64,000 nucleotides of DNA from an uncultured Clostridia bacterium (GTDB lineage Bacteria; Bacillota; Clostridia; Christensenellales; Pumilibacteraceae). The stretch lies in assembly GCA_947089425.1 (NCBI GenBank), contig CAMUKG010000003.1, positions 62,001 to 126,000 of the forward strand, in the 5' to 3' direction. Under the pieces are notes generated by a model. The model saw only the letters and a list, made by a program, of their open reading frames with translations, was not told the origin of the DNA and made no database searches. How positions within the stretch are numbered: the stretch's first letter is position 1; the number at the start of each line of letters is the position of its first letter. The translations under genes and the position numbers were made by a program. Below, in pieces: positions 52,542 to 62,500 of this stretch.

Positions 52542-54851
52542 ATGAGAAGCATACACAAAAACGTTCCCGAGTTGTTCGAGCCGCACGGTTGGGCGGTGAC
52601 CGAAACGGAATGGAAAAAGGAAACCAACAAAAACAACGAAACCGTGTTTACTGTGGCTAACGGCTATATCGGCATACGCGGATTTATAGAAGAGGGTTTT
52701 TGCGGCGACGCCGAATATTCCGACCGCACGGCTATGCTGAACGGCGTTTACGAATATTTTCCGTACCGTCACATTTGGTGTCGTCCCGGCTTTCCCGAAA
52801 GATACCACGCTATTGTGAACCAAGCCGACCCGTTCGACATCAAAGTGTTTGCCGACGGCGAACTTATCGGAATTTGCGAGCATAGCAAAATCAAAGACTA
52901 TTCGCGCACGCTCGATATGAAAACGGGGACGGTGGAAAGAAAGTTCACGTTTACCACGAAAAGCGGCAAAAACGTGACGTTAAGCTTCACACGTTTCGCG
53001 TCGCAAGAGAATAAGCACCTTGCGGCAAATAAAATAACTGCGGTGTGCGACGGCGCGGTGGAGCTTAAAATTGCGAGCGCGCTTTCAGCACCTCGCGGTT
53101 GCGGCGCGGCGAAAGAGGAAATCGGCGGCGCGAACGGCGAAATTTTCGACTTTCTCGAAAAGACGAGGCGTGGCGAGTGTAAGCTCGTGCGCTACAAAAC
53201 CAAAGTTGCGAAATTCGAAATCGCGGCGGCGGCTCTCGACGTTTTGAACTTAAAAGCGAAACCCGAGCATAAAGACGGCGACAGCGGCTTAACCGACGAA
53301 TACACTCTAACGCTTAAAGCGGGCGAGAAAGCGGAACTTATTCGCTATGTGAGTTACGTAACTAACCGCGACGACGAAAAGTATGCGACGGCGGCTTGTA
53401 AGCACGCGGAACGTGCGGCTTTGCGAGGCTACGACTTAGAGCTCAAAGCGAGCGTGAAAAAGCTCGAAGAGTTTTGGGAAAACGTTGATATTGCGATTGA
53501 TTCCGACGACGCAATCCAGCAAGGTTTGCGCTTTTCGGCGTTGCAGATTTTTCAGTCTACGGGCAAAGACGGCATAACGAACATATCGGCAAACGGGCTT
53601 TCGGGCACGGGATACAGCGGTCACACCTTTTGGGACACCGAAGTGTTCATGATGCCCATGTATATTTACAGCTCGCCCCAAATCGCGAAACAGCTCATAT
53701 CGTATCGTTATAACATTTTAGATAAATCGCGCGAGCGGGCTAAGCAAATGGACGACGATGGCGCGCTGTTCAGTTGGAACTCGATAAACGGCGAGGAGTG
53801 CGGGCACGTTTTCGAAGCGGTTACCGCGCAATATCACATAAATAACGACGTGTTCTATGCCATATACCGCTACTATGAGGCTACGGGCGACAAGGAGTTC
53901 TTATTCGACCGTTGCGCCGAAATTCTATTCGAAATATCGCGGTGCATGGCGCACAGAGGGTCGTTCATTCCCACCAAAGGCAACAAATTCTGCATAAACG
54001 TGATTTGCGGACCCGACGAATACAACCCCGTAGTAGACAACAACTTATACACGAACGTGCTCACGCAAAAACAGCTTATGTTCACCCTTAAAGTCGCCGA
54101 AATGCTGAAAGCCGAGCGCCCGAAGCAATACGCCGAACTCGCTAAAAAATGCGGCGTTACCGAAGAGGAAAAGGCGCTGTGGAAGAGAGCGGCGGACAAT
54201 ATGTATATTCCGTTTAGCAAGGAGCTCGGAATTTACATGCAAGACGACAACTTTATTTACAAAGACCCTATCGACGTGGATTCCATTCCGCGCGAAAAGC
54301 TTCCGCTTCTCACTCATTTGCACCCCTTAAACTTGTGGCGCTATCAAGTGTGCAAGCAAGCCGACATAGTTTTGTTGGCGTTCATTTGCAGCGACTACTT
54401 CACCAAAGAGGAGCGCAAAAAGATTTTTGAATACTACGAGCCCAAAACAATTCACGACAGCTCGCTTTCGGCAAGCATACACTCAATTGTGGCTTGCGAC
54501 GTGGGCGACAAAGCGGACGCCTACGGCTATTTGCGGCAGGCGGCGCGCATGGACCTTGACAACGTGAACGGCAACACCTTTTTCGGGTTGCACGCGGCGT
54601 GCATGGGCGCTTCGTGGATGATGATGGTGAACGGCTATGCGGGGCTTAGAATATACGACGAAAAACTGCACTTCGAACCGTTTATTCACGACGGTTGGCG
54701 CAGTTACAGTTTTAAGCTTTTATTTCGCGGCGTGCGGTTGCGCGTTACGGTTACGAAGAAAAACACCATTTACGAGGTGCTTTCGGGCGGGGCAATCACC
54801 CTATCGCACAACGGCAAAGACATAACGGTGAAAGATAAAGTCACGGTGTAA
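52542..54851 (+). CDS. GH65 family glycoside phosphorylase
   Basis: The 769-residue enzyme has the GH65 layout. The N-terminal beta-sandwich shows NETVFTVANGYIGIRGF and SDRTAMLNGVYEY. The catalytic (alpha/alpha)6 barrel shows GTGYSGHTFWDTEVFMMPMY, FSWNSINGEECG, and CGPDEYNPVVDNNLYTN, where the Glu of GPDEY is the general acid; YQVCKQADIVLLAF and HDSSLSASIHSIVA are also typical. Family members split alpha-glucosides such as maltose, trehalose, kojibiose, nigerose or glucosyl-rhamnose with phosphate, giving beta-glucose 1-phosphate. It is cytoplasmic (no signal). PgmB in the same locus supplies the next step. With a rhamnosidase present, glucosyl-rhamnose is a reasonable substrate guess. Confidence 0.92.
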   Translation: MRSIHKNVPELFEPHGWAVTETEWKKETNKNNETVFTVANGYIGIRGFIEEGFCGDAEYSDRTAMLNGVYEYFPYRHIWCRPGFPERYHAIVNQADPFDIKVFADGELIGICEHSKIKDYSRTLDMKTGTVERKFTFTTKSGKNVTLSFTRFASQENKHLAANKITAVCDGAVELKIASALSAPRGCGAAKEEIGGANGEIFDFLEKTRRGECKLVRYKTKVAKFEIAAAALDVLNLKAKPEHKDGDSGLTDEYTLTLKAGEKAELIRYVSYVTNRDDEKYATAACKHAERAALRGYDLELKASVKKLEEFWENVDIAIDSDDAIQQGLRFSALQIFQSTGKDGITNISANGLSGTGYSGHTFWDTEVFMMPMYIYSSPQIAKQLISYRYNILDKSRERAKQMDDDGALFSWNSINGEECGHVFEAVTAQYHINNDVFYAIYRYYEATGDKEFLFDRCAEILFEISRCMAHRGSFIPTKGNKFCINVICGPDEYNPVVDNNLYTNVLTQKQLMFTLKVAEMLKAERPKQYAELAKKCGVTEEEKALWKRAADNMYIPFSKELGIYMQDDNFIYKDPIDVDSIPREKLPLLTHLHPLNLWRYQVCKQADIVLLAFICSDYFTKEERKKIFEYYEPKTIHDSSLSASIHSIVACDVGDKADAYGYLRQAARMDLDNVNGNTFFGLHAACMGASWMMMVNGYAGLRIYDEKLHFEPFIHDGWRSYSFKLLFRGVRLRVTVTKKNTIYEVLSGGAITLSHNGKDITVKDKVTV

Positions 54852-54879
54852 CAAAACAAACAATAAAAAGGAGCGAAAA

Positions 54880-55926
54880 ATGAAAAAAACTATTGCACGA
54901 AACGTTTTTATAACGCTTGCTGCAATGCTCGCGGTTGCGGCGATTGCGTCGGCGCTATTTATGCCGCGCGGCACAGCGGCGTATGCCGCCGAAGGCGACA
55001 CCTACACTCAAAACTTTGCGTCGGCTGATAAAGTAAACGAAGACTTCGAAGCGTATTATCAAAGCACTATGGGCGCGAGTTCCAACCGCACCTCTGTGGG
55101 CGCGAGCAGTTCGGACACAACTAATTTCTTCGTAGAGCGCGGCGAGCTTATCCGCCACGCCGTTGATGGCGACATATCGCGCGAAATGGGCACCGACAGC
55201 TTTGCGATTCTCACTTTCACGAAACAGCAATATGTTAACTTCGACCTCACTGTTGAATACAAAATGGGCGCGTCTACCTATTATTGGCCGGTAGTTGCGT
55301 TTAGGCAAAGCGAGGCGGGCAAATACTTTTTGGAAACGGGCGGCGGAATATTCGCCCAACAGGAAGGAATGGTCACGCTTTGGGGCGCCGACGTAGACGG
55401 AATAGGCGGACCTTACGAGTCGACTTCGCCGGGCGGCTACGACCGTAACGCATGGCATAAATTCCGCATACGCCTCGACGGACTCGACCTAACGGTGTGG
55501 CTCGACGGTGCGGGCGCTCCCGCGCTTACGCGCAAACTTCCGTATTCGGCGTTTAAGCGCGGCTATATTTCGCTAATATCGGTGAATAACGATAGCCGTT
55601 TCCGCAATTTTTCGGTAACCGAGCTCGCCACCAAAGCGCTCGACGCCGAAGTGCCTCAATCGCCCAAACCGAGCGCCGACACCGAAGATTCGCTCGACAA
55701 ACTCGGCGAGAAAGTGGAAAAAATAGACGAACTGAGCGGCAAAACCCAAACGGCGGCAACGATGCCCGAAAAGCCGAAAGAGGAGCCCGTGAAAGTTACA
55801 GGTTGCGGCGGCAACGCCGTAGCGAGCGCAATCCTCGCGGCATTCGGCTCGCTCGCCCTCGCCGCCGCGCTCATGCTCGGCAGGAAAAATAACCCGTATG
55901 TTACTACCGAAAAACGCAAGCTGTGA
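54880..55926 (+). CDS. surface protein: single laminin-G-like domain with Gly-Cys tail
   Basis: The 348-residue protein has a signal peptide (NVFITLAAMLAVAAIASALF, cleaved near AYAAEG). One laminin-G/DUF1080-like beta-sandwich follows (residues 40-250: NFDLTVEYKMGASTYYWPVVAF, HKFRIRLDGLDLTVWLDG, SRFRNFSVTEL). A short coiled linker (SLDKLGEKVEKIDELSG) leads to the tail VTGCGGNAVAS, a membrane helix and GRKNN...KRKL. It is a smaller relative of the LamG units in the surface protein at 47715. AAAGGAG lies before the ATG. It likely binds glycan beside the enzymes. Confidence 0.78.
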   Translation: MKKTIARNVFITLAAMLAVAAIASALFMPRGTAAYAAEGDTYTQNFASADKVNEDFEAYYQSTMGASSNRTSVGASSSDTTNFFVERGELIRHAVDGDISREMGTDSFAILTFTKQQYVNFDLTVEYKMGASTYYWPVVAFRQSEAGKYFLETGGGIFAQQEGMVTLWGADVDGIGGPYESTSPGGYDRNAWHKFRIRLDGLDLTVWLDGAGAPALTRKLPYSAFKRGYISLISVNNDSRFRNFSVTELATKALDAEVPQSPKPSADTEDSLDKLGEKVEKIDELSGKTQTAATMPEKPKEEPVKVTGCGGNAVASAILAAFGSLALAAALMLGRKNNPYVTTEKRKL

Positions 55927-55938
55927 CGGAATTTACTA

Positions 55939-55967
55939 TTGTAATGCGCTAAAAAATACTTTATACT
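55939..55967 (+). promoter_or_regulatory. internal promoter before the large surface genes
   Basis: TTGTAA (55939-55944), a 17-bp spacer and TATACT (55962-55967), about 60 nt before the ATG at 56032. It would let the two giant surface genes be expressed apart from the upstream enzymes. Confidence 0.65.
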
Positions 55968-56031
55968 AATAATATAAACTCTCAAAAATTACCGAAAAAA
56001 CAAAAAAATCCTAAAAAGGGGTAACAAAAAG

Positions 56032-59000
56032 ATGAAAAAAAGAAGACTGTTGTCGGCAATACTGCCCGCTCTTGCGGTAGCATTGTGCCTGTGCGTCGCG
56101 GGGGGGGGACTATTTAAGATTTCCGCCCGCGCCGACGCGGAGTACAAGCCTACCAACGGGTACACAACTACCAACGTAGCCGCAGGAAAAACCGCAAAGT
56201 TTACCTACATAGACGGCACCGAAATCCCGCGCGAAAACGTGAGACATTTGCACGGGCAAGATGACTTTAATCCCTACGAGGCGCTCACCGACGGCGACCT
56301 CGAAGCGGGCACGGGTCATAACTTGGTTACGCTTTTCAACGATGCGGGCGAAAAGACACAAGGCTACGCCGTAATCGATTTGGGCAAAGCTTACACGATT
56401 ACAAGCGTCGGGTTGCTGTTTTGGGTTAACCACCGCCAGCTTAACGTTTTGGTTCAAGTTGCAAATACGGCAGATTTTTCGGACGCCGTGACGCTTTACA
56501 ACAGCGACGCGGGCAACGTTTTGGGGCAAGGCATAGGCTACGACGAGGCATTGCAAGACGTAGAGAAAAAACTCAATATAATAGAACGCGCGCCCGTTCG
56601 CGGCAGATACGTGCGCGTTACGGGAAAATCCGAGCAAAGAAAATGCTCCGATTTTAACGAAGTAGCCGTTTACGCCGTAACCGACGGGCTTGCTCCCGTT
56701 GCGGGCAATTTGATTACCGAAAAGCAGTCGCCAAAAAGCGAGCTTACGCTCACTACGGAGCACGACGGCGCAACTATTCGCTACACCACCGACGGAAGTA
56801 TTCCCGGCGAAAACAGCGCCGAATACACCGCCCCCATAAAGCTTTCGAGCGTGGCGCGTGAAAAAGCGCTCATTCGTGCCGTAGCGGTCAAAGACGGAGT
56901 TTGCACAATTCCGTCCGACTTTAAATTCGATATTAAAGAAGAGTTGCGCAACGTGGCTCTCGGAATTTTGCCTACGTTCGACGAGGGCGACGAAGAAAAA
57001 GTTAAAGCTTGGACGGGGAATAAAACGCTCGCGTCCGTAACCGACGGAGTAGAGGATTCGTTCAACACAATGGGCACCGACAATGGTTCGGTTTGGCTGT
57101 ATTTGGACTTGGGCGAAGAGCACAGAATTGCGCAAGTTGCCACAAAGTTTTGGAACGACCATTCGTTTATTGCCGTAATACAAACGGCTACAAACCGAGA
57201 ATTCACCGAAAACGTGTTTACGGTTTTCAATAACGATTCCGCAAACGTTTGGGGATGCGGCAAAGGAGGAGACGGAAGTTATAAAGATAAAGGAACGGCA
57301 AGCGGCGGCACGCAATATTTAACTCGTTTTATGTTCAAACCCGTTAATGCACGCTATGTTCGCGTGCGTTGCGCCGACGGCGGCACGGACGGTCGTTCTT
57401 CTTGGGAAGAAATTCAAGTTTGGAATGCCGTTAAGCCCGACGACGCTTACGACGTCGCCGCCAAAAACATGGCTTTCGGCATAATTCCCACATTCGACGA
57501 GGGCGTGACTCCAATAGTTTGCAAGGGAACTTCGCAGACTATTGAAAGCGTAACCGACGGCGCCGTGAATCCTTATCACGTTATGGGAACGGAATCGGGT
57601 TCGCCCGCTTGGCTATATTTGGATTTGGGCAAAGAAATTACGGTTGGGAAAGTAGCTACGAAATATTATCACGATTGGGAATTTGCTTCGCTTGTTCAGC
57701 TTTCCACTACTTCCGATTTTTCGGCAAACGTGCACACTGTGTACTGCAATAAGCCGGGTAGTTTGTCGCCATATTTAACCGACATAGAGTTCGGCGAAAT
57801 TACATCGGAAGACGCGTATCAAGTGGGTATGAAAGAGTTTACTGTGAATTCGGTGAAAGCGCGCTATTTGAGAGTGTTTTCGGTGAATTGCCGTAATGCC
57901 GATAAATTTTCCGCATGGGAAGAAATTCAGGTTTGGAGCGCCGAAATAAAGGGTGTGGAATATCCCGAAGAACAATACCCGGTAGTGGAGCGCGCAATAA
58001 CCAAAGCGAAAGGAATTGTCGACGTTACCGTGCCCAACGGAAGCGAATTAAAGGACTTTGCGGAAAAACTTCCCGCGCAAGTAGAAGTGGAAGACTATCT
58101 GGGTAACGTCGCCACCCTTACGGGCGAATGGAATTGCACGACTTTTTCGGGCACTACGGCGGGAAAATACGAATTTACGTTCGACGCGAACGAAACCGCT
58201 TGGGCGGATATATACGGCATTATGAAAATAAACGTTACCGTTGCCGAAGCGGCGGACAAAACGGCTCTCGGCGCTTTAATAGAAAAAGCGGAAGCACTAA
58301 CCGAGAGCGACTATTTGCCCGACACATGGGCGCCGCTTCCCGACGCGCTAAGCGAGGCGAAAACGGTATTCGGAGGCACAAAGCAGTTTCAAGCCGAAAT
58401 CGACAAGGCGCAAAAAGCTCTCGACGAAACCGTTAAAGGCTTATTGCGCAAGGGCGATAAAACCGATTTAAACGCGGCTATCGATGAGGCGAAAGCTCTT
58501 ACGGAGTCGGAATATTCGGCGGCTTCGTGGAGAGTGTTAGCCGAAAAGCTTGCGGGCGCAACCGAAGTTAAAAATAACGCACTCGCCACGCAAAGCGCGG
58601 TAGACAACGCTCTTGCGGAACTTAACGCCGCAATAAAAGCGTTGAAGAAAATAGGCGACAAAACCGAACTCGCCGCTCGCTATAACGAACTTAAAAACAC
58701 CGAAAACAAATACACAATAGCCACTTGGACTCCTTTTGCCGACGCTCTCGCCGACGCGAAAGCGATTGTGGATAGTGCGGAAGCTTACGAAGACGAAATT
58801 GCCAAAGCGCTCGCGGCTTTAAACCAAACTTTTGCGGCTCTCGAATTAAAGTCGGATATGGCGGCGCTTCAAGCGGTTATTGAAAAAGCCGAAAAACTCG
58901 ATTTGAACAATTACACTTCCGCCACAGCCGAAGCGGTGAGCGCGTCGCTCGAAGCGGCGAAAGCGGTATCCGACGACAGCGAAGCCGAAGTTATAACTAA

Positions 59001-59565
59001 TGCTACGGCGGACCTCGAAGAAAAACTCGCCGCACTCGTGGCAAGAGGGAACAAAACCGAACTGAACGAATATATGCAGTCGTGCAGTTATGCCGCCGAC
59101 CGCTACACGGTGAGCACGTATAACTCCTACGAGGCGGCGCTTGAAAAAGCGGAAACAGTTCGAACTAATGCCGACGCGGTTCAATCCGAAATCGATTCGG
59201 CTCTCGGCGAGCTCAAAGCGGCGGTTGAGGCGCTCAAAGAACTTGCAAACAAAACCGCGCTGTTTGCGGCAATCGAAGAAGCCGAAAAAATAGAAAAAGG
59301 CAATTACAGCTCCGAAAGTTACGACGCGTTCGTTAAAGCGCTCGAATACGCTCGCTCGGTAGCAAATAGCAACGACGCGAGCCAAGCCGACGCCGACGGA
59401 GCGATAGAAACGCTCAACTCCGCAAAAAACGCTCTTTCCACAAAGAAAAGCGGTTGCGGCTGCGGCTCGAACGCGGTAGGATTTACAAGCGTTGTTGCGG
59501 CGGTTGCCGTGCTCGCGCTTGCGGTTGTTATGGCTAAGCGGAAAGGCAAGAAGGAGATGCGCTAA
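56032..59565 (+). CDS. giant surface protein: discoidin-like domains, FIVAR repeats, Gly-Cys tail
   Basis: The 1177-residue protein has a signal peptide (LLSAILPALAVALCLCVA) interrupted by a G9 tract (56100-56108); either one-base slip causes a stop, within about 6 or 30 codons. Three F5/8 type C-like domains follow (VIDLGKAYTITSVGLLFW; LYLDLGEEHRIAQVATKFW; LYLDLGKEITVGKVATKYY), each ending ARYVRV or ARYLRV. A chitobiase-type beta unit (IRYTTDGSIP) sits between the first two. An Ig-like Big_4 unit comes next, then about five FIVAR helical repeats (DKTALGALIEKAEALTESDYLP and similar). The tail is KKSGCGCGSNAVG, a membrane helix and KRKGKKEMR. It should be a long glycan-binding surface fibre. 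Confidence 0.85.
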   Translation: MKKRRLLSAILPALAVALCLCVAGGGLFKISARADAEYKPTNGYTTTNVAAGKTAKFTYIDGTEIPRENVRHLHGQDDFNPYEALTDGDLEAGTGHNLVTLFNDAGEKTQGYAVIDLGKAYTITSVGLLFWVNHRQLNVLVQVANTADFSDAVTLYNSDAGNVLGQGIGYDEALQDVEKKLNIIERAPVRGRYVRVTGKSEQRKCSDFNEVAVYAVTDGLAPVAGNLITEKQSPKSELTLTTEHDGATIRYTTDGSIPGENSAEYTAPIKLSSVAREKALIRAVAVKDGVCTIPSDFKFDIKEELRNVALGILPTFDEGDEEKVKAWTGNKTLASVTDGVEDSFNTMGTDNGSVWLYLDLGEEHRIAQVATKFWNDHSFIAVIQTATNREFTENVFTVFNNDSANVWGCGKGGDGSYKDKGTASGGTQYLTRFMFKPVNARYVRVRCADGGTDGRSSWEEIQVWNAVKPDDAYDVAAKNMAFGIIPTFDEGVTPIVCKGTSQTIESVTDGAVNPYHVMGTESGSPAWLYLDLGKEITVGKVATKYYHDWEFASLVQLSTTSDFSANVHTVYCNKPGSLSPYLTDIEFGEITSEDAYQVGMKEFTVNSVKARYLRVFSVNCRNADKFSAWEEIQVWSAEIKGVEYPEEQYPVVERAITKAKGIVDVTVPNGSELKDFAEKLPAQVEVEDYLGNVATLTGEWNCTTFSGTTAGKYEFTFDANETAWADIYGIMKINVTVAEAADKTALGALIEKAEALTESDYLPDTWAPLPDALSEAKTVFGGTKQFQAEIDKAQKALDETVKGLLRKGDKTDLNAAIDEAKALTESEYSAASWRVLAEKLAGATEVKNNALATQSAVDNALAELNAAIKALKKIGDKTELAARYNELKNTENKYTIATWTPFADALADAKAIVDSAEAYEDEIAKALAALNQTFAALELKSDMAALQAVIEKAEKLDLNNYTSATAEAVSASLEAAKAVSDDSEAEVITNATADLEEKLAALVARGNKTELNEYMQSCSYAADRYTVSTYNSYEAALEKAETVRTNADAVQSEIDSALGELKAAVEALKELANKTALFAAIEEAEKIEKGNYSSESYDAFVKALEYARSVANSNDASQADADGAIETLNSAKNALSTKKSGCGCGSNAVGFTSVVAAVAVLALAVVMAKRKGKKEMR

Positions 59566-59567
59566 CC

Positions 59568-62500
59568 ATGAAAAAAAGAAAGACTTTTTCACGAATTTCA
59601 ATGCTTTTGGTGTGCGCCGCTATCGCTCTTGCGACGGTTGTGGGAGGAATTTCCGTGTTTGGCAAAGAAGAAAAAGCGGACGCCGCAATAGGCGAACTTA
59701 ACACAATGGACGAATTTACGATTGCGGGCTTTGTTAACTACTACGACCGCTCTATAAAGAGCATGGAAGAGCAGACGCGAGACCTTGCCCGCAGCGGCTT
59801 GAATTGGATGGATACCCCTACTTGGTATTCGTCGGTGGACGGCAGCGTTTCGGGCGCGACCTCTCGCGACTTTTTGGACCCGTCGGAGTGGGGCGCGTAT
59901 AACGAACTTTGCCGCGAACTCAACATATATTTTTCAATGTGCCCGCAAAGCTCTGTACTTGACGAAGCGGAACTAAACGATATGGTTAATTACGCGAAAG
60001 ACCTCGACCGTTGTGTGGGTTACTATGTTAAAGACGAGCCGAGCGCTGCGCAATTTCAGTCGGTGGCAAATATTTGCCGCAAATTGCAAGAGCTCGACCC
60101 CTCGCGTTTTCCGTATGTGAACCTCTTTCCAAACTATGCGGGAGCCTCGAACTTGGGCGGAAGTTACGAAGATTACGTCCGCAACTGGGTTGCTACGGGC
60201 GCCGAGTCCATAGAATATTTATATTTCGACCATTATCCGTTCACGCAGTTCGAAGACGTTCGCGCGTCATACTTTTCGGACGTGGAAACTATCAGAAAAG
60301 TGGCGTTTGAAAATAACCGCCTCAAAACGGGCGGCTATACGCAAATGGGTTGGTGGAACGGCATGCGTCGCCCCACAGTTGCCGAAGCGCGTTGGAGCAT
60401 GAACTCGCTTCTCTCTTACGGCATGAAGAGCATAAGCCATTTTTGTTGGGTGTCGCCAGCATATCAGGAGCCGCCTGCGGGCGAGGGAATGCAAGACTTT
60501 GTGCTTACCAACAAAGGCGAACCCACCGACCGCTACGAGCCTATGCAAAAACTGAATTGGCAAACCCGCCAACTCGGACCAGTGCTCATGAGCTTCGACG
60601 TTGCGCACGCCTATCATTCGGGCGATGTTCCCACAGGAACGGAAGCTCTTCCAAAAGCTTTCTTATTGCAACCGTCGTCGCAAAACGACAATCTTATTTT
60701 CTCGCTCGGATACAGTAAAGACGACAGCGAAAAATATCTTATGCTTTTCAACAAAGAGCTTACTGGAAGCAAAAAATACACGATTAACGCCGACGCGTCG
60801 TCGGGGCTTACTTCGCTTACTTGGTATAAACCCGATTCGTTCGAAACTTTGCCCGACTACACGAAGCCGCTCGCCGCGCCCGAACAAATCGAAATAAGCG
60901 TGGAGAACGGAAGTTTCGAAGTAGAACTTCAAGCGGGCGAGTTGCGCGTTTATAAACTCAACGGAGACTTGAACATTCGCGAGCCTTTGAAATCGCCTGT
61001 GCTCAGCCACAAGAGCGGCACTTACTTGGGGCAACAAACCGTTACGCTCACGAGCTATGACGAAGGCGCCGAAATTTACTACACCACCGACGGAAGCTAT
61101 CCCACATATCGTTCGGAGCGTTACACTTCGCCCATAATCGTAGGGCAAGACGGCGAACTCGGCTTTTTCGATATTAAGGCAATCGCGGTGCGCGGAACCG
61201 AAATATCCGACGCGGTAATAGGGCGGTATATAATATCCGACGGTTCGCAAAACGTCGCGCTCTCCCGCGAGCCTACGTTCACGGGCGAAACGGAAGCGTT
61301 TCAGGGAAGCGTTTTGCCGAGCACCGTAACCGACGGAAGTTTCGACCCTCACAACACTTGGGGTTCGGCTCCGAACTCGCCGTGTTTCGCGGTGGTGGAT
61401 TTCGGAAAGGAATACACTATCGACAGAGTGCTTGTTAAAGCTTGGCACGATTGGGATTTCAACGACGTTGTAATTCAGCTTGCGCTCGACGAAAACTTTA
61501 CGCAAGGCGTTTACACCGTGTTCAATAACGATACGGATAACTCTGCGGGCGCGGGCGCGGGAACGGACGGCGCGTATAAAGAAAATCCGAACGGCGGGCA
61601 CGGTTTCGGTTTTGCCCCCGTTAAGGCGCGCTACATGCGTTTCCATAACGCTTCGGCGAACACTCGCAATCAAAGCGTTTGGGAAGAAATGCAAGCATAT
61701 ACTTCGTATAGCGCGGGAACGGAACTTCTTTCAAACGCGTCGGCTTGGCGGGTTACGGGCGGCGGCACTTGGAGCGTGAAGAACGGCGTGCTTTCGCAAA
61801 CGGGCGCGCAAGACAGAGACAGTTGGGACCGCTCGTATACCTACACCGCCAAAAAATTCAAGAACTTTATTTTGGAAGGCGCTTTCACAATGAACACTTC
61901 CGATTCCGCCGCATGGGGCTACGTTGGGTTCGGACTTTATAAGCCCGAAATAAACAACGTTCAAAGCGACTACGACAAGGGCTATTACGCCGTAATCGAG
62001 CCGCGCGGCAGAGTTCTGTTGTGGAACGGAGCAAAACCCGAGCTCGGACCCGAAGACGCCAACGTTGCGGGATTCACGCTCGGTTCCGAATTTACTTTGC
62101 GAGTTATTTCGGTGAACAACACCGTGTCTATTTCGGTGAACGGCAAACCCGTGATGCACGTTGAGAGCCATATATTCAACCGCGAGGCGGGATATATTTC
62201 AATTCACGGCGGACTTATTCCCATAGACGTGAGCAAGGTGCGCATAACCGAGCTGAACGCCGACGAGAAGCCGAACGAGAGCGAAAACTGCATAAAGAGC
62301 GCGGGCGAAGAGCGCGTGGCTGTGGAGCGCTTTGTGTCGAAAGCGGAAGTGCTTGCGTCCCTTCCCGAAAAAATGACGGCGACCGACACTGCGGGGAACA
62401 AATACGAGCTTCCCGTAAAATGGAGTTGTGAATCGTTTAATTCGGTTTCAACGGGTTGGACGACGTTTACGGGCGAATTCACGTCGCTCCCGAAAAACCT

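Noticed and set aside
51125..52636. A 503-codon open frame on the minus strand opposite the six-hairpin glycosidase gene
   Set aside because: It is a shadow of codon bias in the plus-strand gene. Its composition (Arg/Val/His-rich, no domains) is like all other antisense frames here, and it has no ribosome site.
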